64,000 nt of DNA from Vallitaleaceae bacterium 9-2 (GCA_038396585.1 CP121691.1:1364001-1428000); one strand, 5' to 3'; shown: positions 46,491 through 57,028, counted from the stretch's first letter. Made by a program: numbers and translations. The notes: generated from the letters alone by a model not told the origin.

Positions 46491-47423
46491 ATGAACGTTC
46501 GAATGAGTCAAAACAATGATCAATTAAAAATCCGTAAATTGTGGGAAGAAGTGTTTCCAGAAGATTCAAAAGAATATTTAGATTTTTATTTTGATATTGT
46601 GATGCAAGAAAATAGTGTCATTGTTGTAGAATCAGAATTAACAGACGATACGGAAGTTGTAGCTATGCTTCATCTAAATCCGTATACAGTTTTACATGGA
46701 ACTCAACAGGTTAAGATATATTATGTTGTGGCGGTTGCGACAAAAAAAGCATATCGTAGACAGGGGCTCATGCGAAAAATGCTTGAATATGCCCAAGAGC
46801 TATCCAAAAAGGACAATATTGACTTTCTTATTTTGCTGCCGGAAGATGAACGTTATTATCGACCATTTGAGTATGAGTTTGTCTCCAAGCAGTATAATAC
46901 AACGATTCAATCGAGTAAGTATGCCTATGCGCAGATAGAGACTTTAGAAAGCAAAAAAAACCTTAGCCCTTTAACATTTCATGAATTCATGGAAAAGTTT
47001 ACTACTCAGTCATATGAAAATGAAAATAATTTTGTACCTTTACGAACATCGAAAACAGCGTATCGCATATATCAGGAGATATCTTCTGAAAATGGACAAA
47101 TATTTTCTGTGGATGGTAATTTGATATTTGTTTACCAATATGAAGAGGGCGGCATAGCAAAAATTGAAGTACGTAAAGTATATTACAAAAAGGTGGAAAC
47201 CAAAAAAGAGGCATTTGATAATTATGATGTGGTCAAGAATTTTTTAGTCATGCTTGCAAAGGGACGTTTACTGATTGTTCATGAAGTCCAGGAAAGAAAA
47301 GTATCCAAATGCTTTTCGTATAATCGACAAAATATCTATGATTGCAGACCATACATGATGATAAAAAAAATATCACAAACTAAAGTGGTATTAGAAAATA
47401 TATATTTTGATGAAACCGTATAG
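46491..47423 (+). CDS. Two-domain GNAT acetyltransferase (Eis-like)
   Basis: ATG 46491, GAGAGATAGCAG upstream. The 310-residue protein starts with a GNAT domain ([20 protein letters not shown] with the R-R-Q-G loop, then [36 protein letters not shown]) and continues with a C-terminal region of strands that in Eis-like enzymes shapes the substrate site. Eis-type enzymes acetylate amines, including aminoglycosides, but this is not evidence of resistance here. It is paired with the DUF2156 gene and galU, so a shared transcript is likely. Confidence 0.75.
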   Translation: MNVRMSQNNDQLKIRKLWEEVFPEDSKEYLDFYFDIVMQENSVIVVESELTDDTEVVAMLHLNPYTVLHGTQQVKIYYVVAVATKKAYRRQGLMRKMLEYAQELSKKDNIDFLILLPEDERYYRPFEYEFVSKQYNTTIQSSKYAYAQIETLESKKNLSPLTFHEFMEKFTTQSYENENNFVPLRTSKTAYRIYQEISSENGQIFSVDGNLIFVYQYEEGGIAKIEVRKVYYKKVETKKEAFDNYDVVKNFLVMLAKGRLLIVHEVQERKVSKCFSYNRQNIYDCRPYMMIKKISQTKVVLENIYFDETV

Positions 47424-47434
47424 GAGGAGAGCAC

Positions 47435-48325
47435 ATGAAAATAAGAAAAGCAATAATACCTGCGGCTGGCTTAGGGACACGATTTTTGCCTGCAACTAAA
47501 GCGCAGCCTAAGGAGATGCTACCCATTGTGGATAAGCCCACGATACAGTACATTGTAGAAGAAGCTGTAAATTCAGGAATTGAAGACATTATTATTGTTA
47601 CAGGACGTTCAAAAAGATCCATTGAAGATCATTTTGATAAATCCTATGAATTAGAAAAGACATTGGAAGAAAAAGAAAACTATGATTTGCTTAAAATTGC
47701 TCAAGATGTATCGGATATAGCTAATATTCATTATATTCGTCAAAAGGAACCAAAAGGATTAGGACATGCGGTATTAGTTGCTAAAAGCTTTATTGGTAAT
47801 GAACCTTTTGCTGTAATGTTGGGAGATGATGTAGTCGCATCCCAGACACCTTGCTTAAAGCAATTGATGGACTGTTATGAAGAATATCATGCATCTGTGT
47901 TGGGCGTTCAAAAAGTTGATTGGAATGATGTAAGTAAATATGGTATTGTCGATGGACAAAAAGTTGGTGAGCGTATATATCAAGTTAAAGATATGGTGGA
48001 AAAGCCAAAGCAAGATGTTGCCCCGTCAAACATTGCTATACTAGGTCGATATATAATTACGCCACGTATTTTCCATTATCTTGAGAATCAAACACCCGGT
48101 GCAGGCGGAGAGATTCAATTGACAGATGCTTTGGAAAGATTAGCTAAAGAAGAAGCAATGTATGCTTATGACTTTAAAGGAAAACGCTATGATGTTGGAA
48201 ATAAAATGGGATTCTTATCTGCAACGGTTGAATTTGCACTGCGCAGAGATGACTTGAAAGATGATATGAATGCTTATTTAGAGCATTTAATGCAAAATAT
48301 GAAAGATGTTCTTCACTATGACTAG
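47435..48325 (+). CDS. galU: UTP-glucose-1-phosphate uridylyltransferase
   Basis: ATG 47435, ribosome binding site TAGGAGGAGAGCAC. The 296-residue protein has the nucleotidyltransferase signature [32 protein letters not shown], the ribose/phosphate site [10 protein letters not shown] and [13 protein letters not shown]. It makes UDP-glucose for polysaccharide, teichoic acid or glycolipid synthesis. The stop codon lies inside the terminator stem at 48,305. It sits near the exopolysaccharide genes. Confidence 0.95.
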   Translation: MKIRKAIIPAAGLGTRFLPATKAQPKEMLPIVDKPTIQYIVEEAVNSGIEDIIIVTGRSKRSIEDHFDKSYELEKTLEEKENYDLLKIAQDVSDIANIHYIRQKEPKGLGHAVLVAKSFIGNEPFAVMLGDDVVASQTPCLKQLMDCYEEYHASVLGVQKVDWNDVSKYGIVDGQKVGERIYQVKDMVEKPKQDVAPSNIAILGRYIITPRIFHYLENQTPGAGGEIQLTDALERLAKEEAMYAYDFKGKRYDVGNKMGFLSATVEFALRRDDLKDDMNAYLEHLMQNMKDVLHYD

Positions 48326-48344
48326 TGAAGAGCATCTTTTTATT
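48305..48344 (+). terminator. Intrinsic terminator after galU
   Basis: GATGTTCTTCACT (48305-48317) pairs with AGTGAAGAGCATC (48324-48336), one wobble, followed by a T-rich run (TTTTTATTTT). The galU stop codon is in the loop region. Confidence 0.85.
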
Positions 48345-48367
48345 TTCACATCTTATATGTGTGTATC

Positions 48368-49033
48368 TTATATACGTGCTAATTGAACACCGGAGGACTT
48401 CATATGGTATAATGCCAGCAGATGCTCAGTTTGACGATCATGGACATTTTCTATATCAAAGGTATCGACGAGGTTTTCAATGACTGTGACGTTGGCACAA
48501 TGATTAATTTCTTGAAGATATTTTGCCATAGTTGTGGAAAAATCGCGGATACAAATATCTGTTACACAGCCCATAACAAGAATGTGCTTTAATTGTTTGG
48601 CATTAATTAAGGAAAGTTCAAGTGGGTTTTGTGCCAAAAACCCGTTAGTAGAATTTTTGGTAATATCAATTAATTCGGGACGTTGCAATTCGTCTACAAG
48701 GCTCGATTCTTCAGAGTCTTCAACACAGTGTATTGGAAAATAGTCAAATTCACCAGCATCATCTGGATGTGAATCTCGATAGGAAACTACCGGAATATTT
48801 TTTTTGATTACAGTGTCAAGAAATTGGCTCATCTTAGGAAGCATTTGATTGACATAATCGCTATGCAACGGACCTAGCTTACAAAAACCATTTATCATAT
48901 CTATCATTACAACCATAGTGTTTTCAGAAGTATATTGGTTCATATCCAGCTTGTTTAGACCATTAACGGTGTCAATAAATTCGGAAAAGGTGGATTGTAG
49001 TGTGTTAAGAACATGTTCTTTATTATAATTCAT
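48368..49033 (-). CDS. Isochorismatase-family cysteine hydrolase, nicotinamidase-like
   Basis: ATG at 49033 (minus), ribosome binding site AGGAGGAACCT. The 221-residue protein has the triad candidates Asp45 (VVMIDMINGF), Lys126 (DITKNSTNGF) and Cys161 (GCVTDICI), and metal-binding residues Asp87 and His89 in YRDSHPDD and His102 in FPIHCVED, the arrangement of nicotinamidases. It could convert nicotinamide to nicotinate in NAD salvage; the distinction from other isochorismatase-like enzymes is not certain. Confidence 0.8.
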   Translation of the reverse strand: MNYNKEHVLNTLQSTFSEFIDTVNGLNKLDMNQYTSENTMVVMIDMINGFCKLGPLHSDYVNQMLPKMSQFLDTVIKKNIPVVSYRDSHPDDAGEFDYFPIHCVEDSEESSLVDELQRPELIDITKNSTNGFLAQNPLELSLINAKQLKHILVMGCVTDICIRDFSTTMAKYLQEINHCANVTVIENLVDTFDIENVHDRQTEHLLALYHMKSSGVQLARI

Positions 49034-49112
49034 AGGTTCCTCCTATCTAGATTGTAAAGTTATCTTGTTCATATTTTAGCATAGAAGTGCAGGGATTTAA
49101 ATGCCAATTTTA

Positions 49113-49141
49113 TTGACAGTCCAATTATTGAATGCTACTAT
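49113..49141 (+). promoter_or_regulatory. Predicted promoter of manC
   Basis: TTGACA (49113-49118), a 17-base spacer and TACTAT (49136-49141), about 55 bases upstream of the start codon. Confidence 0.6.
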
Positions 49142-49194
49142 TTATTTAACAATCAATATAAATAGGTATGAGGAAAGGTAAAGGAGGAGTATAT

Positions 49195-50238
49195 ATGTTA
49201 TGTGCTCTAATAATGGCGGGCGGAACAGGAAAACGCTTTTGGCCGTTAAGTACAGATCAACACCCAAAACAGTTGTTAAAATTATTTTCGGATAAGTCGA
49301 TGCTTCGAGAAACTGTTGAGCGTGTAATGCCACTTATCCCCATTGAAAATATTTTTATTGCGACAAACATTGTTCAAGCCGATGCGATTGAACAAGAATT
49401 ACCCATGCTACCCAAAGAAAACCTAATTATTGAACCTGCATTTAAAGATACAGCTGCAGCGATTGGTTTTGGAAGCTTGTATATTCAAAGACGCCGAAGC
49501 GAAGCGACTTTAGTGGTATTGGCAAGTGATCATCTTGTCTTACAGCCGGATGAATTTATCGAAACGTTAAAGATAGGGGCAGCTGAGGCACAATTAAACC
49601 AAGACATAATCACACTAGGTATTCAACCGACACGTCCAGAGATTGGATATGGATATATAAAAGTTGCGCATGCAATTGAACTAAAAAAAATTTTTGCAGT
49701 AGAAAAATTTTTGGAGAAACCAAAATTAGAACAAGCCAAAGAATATGTTGAAGCAAAAACATATCTTTGGAACAGTGGAATGTTTATTTTTAGCATTAAA
49801 ACAATTATGCGTGAAATAGAAAAGCATATGCCAAAACATTTTCGCGTATTAAAAAATATACAGTTTTATATTGATCAAAACTTGTCTGGGGTGGCTTTAG
49901 CTGAAAAGACGCGCCCTTTGTTTGATGACTTTGAACGCATTTCGATTGATTATGGAGTTATGGAAAAATCACAACATGTTAAAGTTATCCCATCAGAATT
50001 TGGATGGAATGATGTAGGGTCTTTTACAGCCTATGAGGATGTTTATGATAAAGACGAAGAAGATAATATTGTGATGCACTCGGATTTTAAAGGAGTGGAC
50101 TCTCATGGGAATATTATACTGTCAGATAATTTAGAGATAAAAGCTGTCGGATTAAAAGACATGATTGTCGTTCAATCCGCAGACAAGCTTTTAATTTGTA
50201 ACAAATATGAAATTGATAAGATGAAAAAAATTCTATAA
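49195..50238 (+). CDS. manC: Mannose-1-phosphate guanylyltransferase
   Basis: Start placed at ATG 49195, with GTAAAGGAGGAGTATAT before it. The 347-residue protein begins LCALIMAGGTGKRFWPLS, the GDP-mannose pyrophosphorylase nucleotide-binding loop (G-G-x-G-x-R/K-x-W-P-L-S), with KFLEKPKLEQAKEY and the sugar site NSGMFIF. It lacks the C-terminal phosphomannose isomerase domain of bifunctional ManC enzymes. It makes GDP-mannose, a plausible precursor for the exopolysaccharide made by the genes to the right. Confidence 0.9.
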   Translation: MLCALIMAGGTGKRFWPLSTDQHPKQLLKLFSDKSMLRETVERVMPLIPIENIFIATNIVQADAIEQELPMLPKENLIIEPAFKDTAAAIGFGSLYIQRRRSEATLVVLASDHLVLQPDEFIETLKIGAAEAQLNQDIITLGIQPTRPEIGYGYIKVAHAIELKKIFAVEKFLEKPKLEQAKEYVEAKTYLWNSGMFIFSIKTIMREIEKHMPKHFRVLKNIQFYIDQNLSGVALAEKTRPLFDDFERISIDYGVMEKSQHVKVIPSEFGWNDVGSFTAYEDVYDKDEEDNIVMHSDFKGVDSHGNIILSDNLEIKAVGLKDMIVVQSADKLLICNKYEIDKMKKIL

Positions 50239-50245
50239 ACACGTT

Positions 50246-53095
50246 TTATTCATGAACAAAACGAATCATATCTGTATAACTTAAGGTTCCATTTAAATCT
50301 TTTATAATAAAGGACAAACCATATTCCTTATTAAATTCAAAGGGTTTATTGGTTAAAATCAACTCAGAAGCACGATCATAGGTTATTGAAGTAGCAATTT
50401 CTTCAATCCATTGATCTGTGCTTTTGTTATAATAGGAATAAAGAATATCAATTTGATCACCGTCTTTAAATTCAATGGTATTGCGATCGGCTAGCCCATC
50501 TGTATCAATAAGCGGACGACCACCAAAGACAACGTAGCGTTCTTCATCATATAGCCATGCGCTAATTAACATAATAGGTTCGTTGTTAAGCAATACCGGA
50601 GTCTCATACTCAATATAGTCATTACCGTTATAGACAACAGAAATTGGTAAATACGTATTATTAATTGCTGGCCAGTAGCCAAAGGATTCTTCATAAAGTC
50701 CAGATTCAAAACCTTCATAAATCCAAGCATCATAACCTAGATTTAATCGATATTCTTCATTATTGCGAGTCTCAAAGGCTGAGACTCCTAAATATATATC
50801 GCTGACTAGATGATCAAATCCTTCTGTGACCTGGAGACGATAAGGACGGCTTTCTTTATAGAGGGTGTATGGAATCATTGTACTTGATACGGAGCTGCTT
50901 AATCGATAGGTAACAAATTGGTCGACAAAGGAAAAGTATGATTCAGAAAAAGCAACAGGAGAATACAAATCGGTTAAATCTTGATTTTGTTCCAAATCAT
51001 AAAAAGGAAGATAAAAGGAAAGTCCGCCTGCATCGGTAGTAAGATAACCATTAGCTTTATAAATAACCGCATCATCAATAGCAGCAAGAAGTCGATTAGA
51101 TTCGGAAGGCAAAAACTCAAGGCTACGTTTGGCGAAATTCTCAATATCATAGTGATCTGTATATCCAGTCAATTCTGTGTTTCCTCCAAAAGCTTTAACC
51201 TGAGGAATCGTCTTAGATAACAGATTAAACTGATTGGTTTCAACGACGGCCTCAAAAAGCTTATTCATACGCTGAATAACTGTAGGAATGAATTTTAGAT
51301 CAATAACAGAAAGCGTTAATAAACCGTCACGATTTTCTTCGACAGAAGCGTCAAAAAATCCGGAAACAACAAGTTCCCCAAATTTTTGACCATTATATGC
51401 TTCGCCGTCATCTAGTTGGCTTAAGATACGTTCATAATCCCAGCCAGAATCAGGTTCTGTCTCTTCCGAGGCGATAAGATAGTTAGCATAAGGCTCTAAA
51501 ATGGCAGCAGTCTCTAAAGTCGCCATTAGACAAGCATCAAACCCGACAACTTCAAAAAGCATATTTTGTTCATGAGTAACCCGCTCAAGGACATTATCAA
51601 GTTCATCTAAGGTCAGGCTGTCATCAGGAAAATATTCATCCAAACCAAAACCATAGAGTGAGCCACCACCATGATTCCATAAGATTAGAGCGTAGTTATC
51701 GGAAGGATATGTATCTACAGCCCAACTTGTAAAATCGTATAAAGTTTCTTGATCGGACATATTTTTTCGGCCGAGAGTTTCAATAAGCTCCATTTGTTCA
51801 TTGTTTATATTCCAACGTTGATTAACTCCGGGTTCGATGTCATCCAGTTTCCAACTTTTTGTTCCGCCAGTTTCAACAACAACATGAATGTTTTCATTAG
51901 TATGACCTTGCATCATTTCTTCAAGGTCAGTACTTGCACTGCCTAATAAACTGTTATTATAAAAATCATAGCTACTTTCTAAGTCAGAGCCGATCATATA
52001 GACCATAATCGTCCATGAGGTTTGGTCAAAATACAAATGAACATGCGTAAGGTTTAAAGAACTCCTTACGATGTGATATTGCTTAAGCATTTGTGTATCG
52101 TAGGTGTCAATAATGGTTTGAATGGATTCTAGGAACAGTTTGTCCGTAATCAAAACTTCGTTTTCAGAAACGGTTTTAATATGATCAAGTTTCAATTCAA
52201 GCATACCATCGTCCACAACATCTAAAATAAAAACTAAGTTTAAATCAAAAATAATTTGGTTCTCATCCGATGTGATGCGTAAGATAAGGTCTTCACTAGT
52301 GTTTGTCAATAATTTGGCTTCTAATCCTTGAGATTTAAGCTGAGATAATAAAGGTGAAGATATTAGATTATCTCTTATAAGCTGAACTTGAGATAATTGA
52401 ATATATTCTTCGTCACCAATTTGATGAACTGGGTACTCGGATGTATACAGTTCACTTGAGATTGGGTAGAGCTGGTAATCATAGATTGGTCTTTCGGGGA
52501 AAATGTAGCTAAATCCGGTTTTTGTTTTAGTAAGAGGTAGATTCTGACCAGATATCAGTGTGTTCAAATAGTCATCTAATATACTCTTTGATGTAGACTG
52601 AAATGGAATGTGTATGGATGCAAACCCATATTGTGTTCTAAAAACAGCTTCGCTAATAAAGTGGGTACCTGTGCCTAATTGAATTTTTTCGATATCAAAA
52701 ATTAAGCGGCTATTATCTATAGATAGTTGGAATGAAGCCGAAAAATTGACCTTCAGCTTATTTGGCTGAGTGATTGTGCCAATAAGTTGCTGTGATTGGG
52801 GATCAATATAAAGGTCATTAATGGAAAGCTTTGTATTTGATGTTTCAATGCTTAAGTCAGGCGTTTGAAAAAAAGTGTTTAATTGTTCATAGGGCAAATT
52901 TAACGCTAGTTCTTGTTGTTCCTTTTTATAGTGGATATGTTCATAAATATTCAAAGAAGTACTTGAAGATATGATATCATCAGGTATTTTAATTGAACGA
53001 TGAATGAAAACAAATTGAAGCATTACATAAAGTAAGATTATAATTAAAAAGCTTAAGAGAATAATATTTTTTTTGTTTTTCAATAGATTCTTCAT
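50246..53095 (-). CDS. Membrane-anchored clostripain-type (C11) cysteine peptidase
   Basis: Start placed at ATG 53095 (minus), just after GGTGGTGCC; an ATG 48 bases further upstream is in frame. Residues about 9-29 form a membrane anchor. The first 350 residues are a beta-rich N-terminal domain of unknown type. From about residue 360 (WTIMVYMIGSDLESS) the clostripain peptidase domain follows, with catalytic His475 in LWNHGGGSL and Cys522 in GFDACLMATL. It probably cleaves proteins after basic residues at the cell surface. The gene runs against the exopolysaccharide genes, so its link to them is unclear. Confidence 0.9.
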   Translation of the reverse strand: MKNLLKNKKNIILLSFLIIILLYVMLQFVFIHRSIKIPDDIISSSTSLNIYEHIHYKKEQQELALNLPYEQLNTFFQTPDLSIETSNTKLSINDLYIDPQSQQLIGTITQPNKLKVNFSASFQLSIDNSRLIFDIEKIQLGTGTHFISEAVFRTQYGFASIHIPFQSTSKSILDDYLNTLISGQNLPLTKTKTGFSYIFPERPIYDYQLYPISSELYTSEYPVHQIGDEEYIQLSQVQLIRDNLISSPLLSQLKSQGLEAKLLTNTSEDLILRITSDENQIIFDLNLVFILDVVDDGMLELKLDHIKTVSENEVLITDKLFLESIQTIIDTYDTQMLKQYHIVRSSLNLTHVHLYFDQTSWTIMVYMIGSDLESSYDFYNNSLLGSASTDLEEMMQGHTNENIHVVVETGGTKSWKLDDIEPGVNQRWNINNEQMELIETLGRKNMSDQETLYDFTSWAVDTYPSDNYALILWNHGGGSLYGFGLDEYFPDDSLTLDELDNVLERVTHEQNMLFEVVGFDACLMATLETAAILEPYANYLIASEETEPDSGWDYERILSQLDDGEAYNGQKFGELVVSGFFDASVEENRDGLLTLSVIDLKFIPTVIQRMNKLFEAVVETNQFNLLSKTIPQVKAFGGNTELTGYTDHYDIENFAKRSLEFLPSESNRLLAAIDDAVIYKANGYLTTDAGGLSFYLPFYDLEQNQDLTDLYSPVAFSESYFSFVDQFVTYRLSSSVSSTMIPYTLYKESRPYRLQVTEGFDHLVSDIYLGVSAFETRNNEEYRLNLGYDAWIYEGFESGLYEESFGYWPAINNTYLPISVVYNGNDYIEYETPVLLNNEPIMLISAWLYDEERYVVFGGRPLIDTDGLADRNTIEFKDGDQIDILYSYYNKSTDQWIEEIATSITYDRASELILTNKPFEFNKEYGLSFIIKDLNGTLSYTDMIRFVHE

Positions 53096-53168
53096 ATAGC
53101 TGGCACCACCTAGTCTCGTAATATTATCACTTAATAGTAGCATAAATCAGTATAGGAAGAAAGGTCTC

Positions 53169-53197
53169 TTGAGGTATTTTTTTGTGTGTGATAAACT
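53169..53197 (+). promoter_or_regulatory. Predicted promoter of rfbC
   Basis: TTGAGG (53169-53174), a 17-base spacer and TAAACT (53192-53197), 45 bases upstream of the rfbC start. Confidence 0.5.
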
Positions 53198-53242
53198 AAA
53201 ATATATGCATACTTTTTTGAATACAGGGATGGAGGCGGACAC

Positions 53243-53782
53243 ATGGGGAATTTTACATTTATACAAACACCAATTGAAGATTTATATGTAATAGAACCGC
53301 AGGTATATGGAGATCATCGAGGTTTTTTTATGGAAACGTATACAAAAAAAGCTTTTGATGGTGAGGGGATAGAAGCTTCATTTGTTCAGGACAATCATTC
53401 AAAGTCAGATAAGAATGTTTTGCGAGGATTGCATTTTCAGATTAACCGACCTCAAGCCAAACTTTTACGGGTTATCCGTGGAAAAATTTATGATGTGGCA
53501 GTTGATTTGCGACCAAATAGTTCTAGCTATGGAAAATGGTATGGCATTGAACTCTCAGCTGATAATAAACGTCAGTTTTATGTTCCAAAAGGATTTGCCC
53601 ATGGTTTTTTGACTTTGGAAGACCAAACGGAAGTATTATATAAAACAACAGATTATTATTATCCAGAAGATGAAGGTGGAATTATATATAATGATCCAAC
53701 ATTGGCGATTCCATGGCCAGTTGAAGAGGCAAAAATCATATTATCTGAAAAAGACAGAAAACTATCGCGATTTGACAGATGA
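53243..53782 (+). CDS. rfbC: dTDP-4-dehydrorhamnose 3,5-epimerase
   Basis: ATG 53243, ribosome binding site GGAGGCGGACAC. The 179-residue protein has the RmlC cupin core: HRGFFMETY, QDNHSKSDKNVLRGLHFQ with catalytic His, KLLRVIRGKIYDVAVD and PKGFAHGFLTL. It epimerises C3 and C5 of dTDP-4-keto-6-deoxyglucose. It is separated from rfbB and rfbA by a phosphatase and an oxidoreductase gene, instead of the usual adjacent order. Confidence 0.95.
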   Translation: MGNFTFIQTPIEDLYVIEPQVYGDHRGFFMETYTKKAFDGEGIEASFVQDNHSKSDKNVLRGLHFQINRPQAKLLRVIRGKIYDVAVDLRPNSSSYGKWYGIELSADNKRQFYVPKGFAHGFLTLEDQTEVLYKTTDYYYPEDEGGIIYNDPTLAIPWPVEEAKIILSEKDRKLSRFDR

Positions 53783-53843
53783 CATATATACATGTAAGAT
53801 TATAATTGTTAAATGAGAATGATTGTCGGGGGAATAATATTGT

Positions 53844-53873
53844 TTGACAACAAGAGAGAATAGTACGTATAAT
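53844..53873 (+). promoter_or_regulatory. Predicted promoter of the cps operon
   Basis: TTGACA (53844-53849), an 18-base spacer and a perfect TATAAT (53868-53873), 20 bases upstream of the CpsB-like gene. It is the strongest promoter-like sequence in the exopolysaccharide region and probably drives genes 53,894 onward. Confidence 0.75.
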
Positions 53874-53893
53874 AAGAATAAAGGGATGATACA

Positions 53894-54652
53894 ATGATGA
53901 TTGACACACATATACACCTAGTTCCTAATGTTGATGATGGTGCAAAAGACTTAGAGGCGGCACTTGAAATGGCAAGAATGGCGGTTGAAGATGGGATAGA
54001 TACTATTGTTACTACACCGCACTATAACATTCCTGATTATGACAATTCACGAGTACTTGATAATTTCCAAAAACTATTACATAAAATTAAAACTGAAAAT
54101 TTAAACTTGAAGGTATACTTAGGCAATGAAATTCACCTCAATGAAGAAGGGGTGGAAGCAATTTTTTCACACGAAGCATATAGTTTGGCAAATTCAAAAT
54201 ATTATTTGATCGAATTGCCCTTTCATCAATATTACCCTGCACATGAGGAACTGATTTTTCAGATTGTTGCAAAGGGATATTTTGTCATACTTGCACATAT
54301 TGAACGCTACATTGCTTTTCAAAAAACACCTGAGAAACTTCAAGAGTTAATGCGTCGAGGCTGTTTTGGGCAATTAACATCAAGTTATATTGTTAATCCA
54401 AGGACTTCAAAACGTGCATTAGAGCTTATTGAATCGGGAGTGGTGCATATAGTGGCGTCGGATGCACATAATATACATAAAAGAAAACCACAGTTGTCAG
54501 CAGGATATCAATGTGTTTGTGATCGATTTGGAGAGGCGGTTGCAAACCGGCTATTTATTGAAAATCCTAAAAAGATTATAGATAATCTTTTACTTGATGA
54601 TGTGTTTATACATTTAGATAATAAAAAGAAAAAATGGTATAACTTTTTTTAA
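53894..54652 (+). CDS. cpsB: Tyrosine-protein phosphatase, PHP type (CpsB/YwqE-like)
   Basis: ATG 53894, ribosome binding site AAAGGGATGATACA. The 252-residue protein starts DTHIHLVPNVDDGAKD, the PHP metal-binding motif, then TIVTTPHYNIP, LGNEIHL, ILAHIERY and VASDAHNIH; the conserved His and Asp residues hold a trinuclear metal centre. It removes phosphate from the tyrosines of the BY-kinase encoded at 58,623 and thereby resets polysaccharide export. Confidence 0.92.
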   Translation: MMIDTHIHLVPNVDDGAKDLEAALEMARMAVEDGIDTIVTTPHYNIPDYDNSRVLDNFQKLLHKIKTENLNLKVYLGNEIHLNEEGVEAIFSHEAYSLANSKYYLIELPFHQYYPAHEELIFQIVAKGYFVILAHIERYIAFQKTPEKLQELMRRGCFGQLTSSYIVNPRTSKRALELIESGVVHIVASDAHNIHKRKPQLSAGYQCVCDRFGEAVANRLFIENPKKIIDNLLLDDVFIHLDNKKKKWYNFF

Positions 54653-54685
54653 TGGTTTTGGAGGAATGCTAGGAGGAGGATGAGT

Positions 54686-55969
54686 ATGTATAGTCAAATA
54701 TACAAAAAGTTAAATACGCTAGAACAAGAAGGACAACCAATAAAAGTTGCAGCAGTTGGTACTGGATTTATCGGAAGAGGTATGATTATCCAGGCATCAT
54801 TTATGAAAGGTGTACGTATTTCGTTAATTTATGCCAGGGACTTAGATAAAGTGTATCATATTCTTCGCCAATGCCATGGCGAAATTGCATATATGGAATG
54901 CCAAACGACAGGGGAGTTAAAAGTAGCGGAAAAGATGAATAAAGTTGCTTTGGTTTGTGACCCTAAACTTATCTATGAATGTAATGCAGATATTGTTATT
55001 GATACGACCGGAGCGCCTGAATTTGGTGCTAGAATTGCATATAATAGCATCTTGGCAGGTAAGCATATCGTTACAAATCCTGAGATGGATATTTGCATAG
55101 GCCCTCAGTTGAAGGAATTAGCCGCCCAACATCAAGTTGTTTATTCTGGACAAGATGGGGACGAACCAGGGGTCGTCAAACAGCTCTTTGACTATGTGTC
55201 AATACTAGGATTTGACATTACAGCGGTCGGAAAATTCAAAAACTTTACAGATATTCACGCAACACCCACGTCTGTAAAGCCTTGGTCAGATGCTTACAAG
55301 CAAAATCCATACAAAATATCTTCATTTGCTGATGGAACCAAGATGAACATAGAGATGGGGATTGTAAGTAATGCAACGGGATATTTGCCGGATGTTCGAG
55401 GGATGCATGGGCAAAAAATGACATTAGAAGAGATTGTTAATTATATCAAACCGATAGAAGAAGGGGGAATTCTTCATAAGAATAAAGTCATTGAAATTAT
55501 TCCGGGCGCAGAACCTTCAGGTGGAGTATTTGTTATAGGATATTCAAAACATCCGCAAGTCATGAATGATATGCAGTATTATAAAATGGGGGCCGGACCC
55601 TATTATTTGTTTTATCGACCCTATCATCTTTGCTCTGTCGAGATTCTTGTTGGTGCTGTAAACATGGTCATTAATCGAGAGTCGACGATTGAGCCTATGA
55701 AAAATGAGGCGTTTGTTGATGTGGCGGCGTTTGCAAAACGGGATTTGAAAAAAGGAGAGCGATTAGACTGCATCGGAGGGTATGATTATTATGGATTAGT
55801 TGATAAATATACAACATATCGACAAGAAAATGCGTTGTCGGTCTCGCTGGCGGAAAATGCAATAGTAACGCGTGATATCGCTCAAGATGAGATATTGACG
55901 CTTAAGGACATAGAAATAGAAAAAGATAACTTTCTATGGGAGCTTGCAAAAAAACGATACGATTTATAG
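54686..55969 (+). CDS. Homoserine-dehydrogenase-like oxidoreductase with SAF domain
   Basis: Start placed at ATG 54686, 7 bases after AGGAGGAGG; ATG 54680 is too close. The 427-residue protein has a Rossmann fold with VAAVGTGFIGRGM, followed by NADIVIDTTGAPEFGA, a middle domain with the SGQDGDEPGVV and GFDITAVGKFKNF stretches typical of the COG4091 predicted homoserine-dehydrogenase-like group, and a C-terminal SAF domain (FAKRDLKKGERLDCIGGYD, then NAIVTRDIAQDEILTLKDIE). The substrate is unknown. Its placement inside a sugar-nucleotide operon suggests that it reduces or oxidises a polyol or sugar precursor. It could also be a shikimate- or homoserine-like dehydrogenase. Confidence 0.8.
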   Translation: MYSQIYKKLNTLEQEGQPIKVAAVGTGFIGRGMIIQASFMKGVRISLIYARDLDKVYHILRQCHGEIAYMECQTTGELKVAEKMNKVALVCDPKLIYECNADIVIDTTGAPEFGARIAYNSILAGKHIVTNPEMDICIGPQLKELAAQHQVVYSGQDGDEPGVVKQLFDYVSILGFDITAVGKFKNFTDIHATPTSVKPWSDAYKQNPYKISSFADGTKMNIEMGIVSNATGYLPDVRGMHGQKMTLEEIVNYIKPIEEGGILHKNKVIEIIPGAEPSGGVFVIGYSKHPQVMNDMQYYKMGAGPYYLFYRPYHLCSVEILVGAVNMVINRESTIEPMKNEAFVDVAAFAKRDLKKGERLDCIGGYDYYGLVDKYTTYRQENALSVSLAENAIVTRDIAQDEILTLKDIEIEKDNFLWELAKKRYDL

Positions 55970-56008
55970 TAGGCAATAGGCGATAGACGTGTCCATAAGG
56001 AGGTAACT

Positions 56009-57028
56009 ATGAAGACTTATTTGATTACTGGTGGAGCCGGCTTTATCGGTTCAAACTATATACATTATCTTTTTGAAAAATATCCTCATGATACGATACA
56101 AATTATAAATTATGATTTGTTGACTTATGCTGGAAATCTTGACAATCTTAAAGCTTTTCAACATCACCCTTCGTATGTTTTTATTCAAGGCGATGTGTGT
56201 GACCGTAAAAAAATAAATACTATATTTGAAACCTACGACATAGACTATGTCGTTAATTTTGCTGCAGAAAGTCATGTGGACCGAAGTATCGATAATCCAT
56301 CGATATTTATTCAAACGAATGTATTAGGAACACAAACCCTCTTAGATGTGGCAAAAAAACATTGGGAAGGGGAAGATACATTTATTCGAGGGAAAAAGTT
56401 TTTGCAAATTTCTACAGATGAAGTCTATGGCTCGTTAGGTGCCCATGGATATTTTACAGAAAAAACCCCGATTAATCCACATAGCCCATATTCAGCATCA
56501 AAGGCATCAGCAGATTTGATTGTTATGGCATATTATGATACGTTCGGATTTCCAATAAACATTACACGATGTTCTAACAATTATGGTCCGTATCAGTATC
56601 CGGAAAAGTTGATTCCTTTAATGATTTTAAATGCACTTAATAATAGAGCTCTTCCGATTTATGGTGACGGTAAGAATGTTAGAGATTGGCTTTATGTAAA
56701 AGATCACTGTCGTGGTATTGAAACAGTACTGCAAAAAGCCCAGGTAGGAGAAATCTATAATATTGGCGGGCATAATGAAATGGAAAACAAGGATATCGTG
56801 GATCAGATTATTCGATATCTACAAGAAAGGTTAAAAGGTCAAGAAGCATTTGATCATATTACACCGGATTTAATTACCTATATAGAAGATCGAAAAGGAC
56901 ATGACCGACGTTATGCAATCGATGCATCAAAAATTGAAAAGGACTTAGGTTGGCGTCCCCAGACAACATTTGAGTTAGGTTTAAAATCAACGATAGAATG
57001 GTATGTGACACATTACACCCAGCCATAA
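56009..57028 (+). CDS. rfbB: dTDP-glucose 4,6-dehydratase
   Basis: ATG 56009, ribosome binding site AAGGAGGTAACT. The 339-residue protein is an extended [31 protein letters not shown], catalytic [10 protein letters not shown] with Asp and Glu, and [12 protein letters not shown] with YxxxK. It converts dTDP-glucose to dTDP-4-keto-6-deoxyglucose. It feeds RfbC (53,243) and, in a normal pathway, RfbD, which is not found in this window. Confidence 0.95.
   Translation: MKTYLITGGAGFIGSNYIHYLFEKYPHDTIQIINYDLLTYAGNLDNLKAFQHHPSYVFIQGDVCDRKKINTIFETYDIDYVVNFAAESHVDRSIDNPSIFIQTNVLGTQTLLDVAKKHWEGEDTFIRGKKFLQISTDEVYGSLGAHGYFTEKTPINPHSPYSASKASADLIVMAYYDTFGFPINITRCSNNYGPYQYPEKLIPLMILNALNNRALPIYGDGKNVRDWLYVKDHCRGIETVLQKAQVGEIYNIGGHNEMENKDIVDQIIRYLQERLKGQEAFDHITPDLITYIEDRKGHDRRYAIDASKIEKDLGWRPQTTFELGLKSTIEWYVTHYTQP

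Noticed and set aside
53810-53835. Fur-like box upstream of the cps promoter
   Set aside because: AAATGAGAATGATTGTC has too many mismatches and no clear symmetry.
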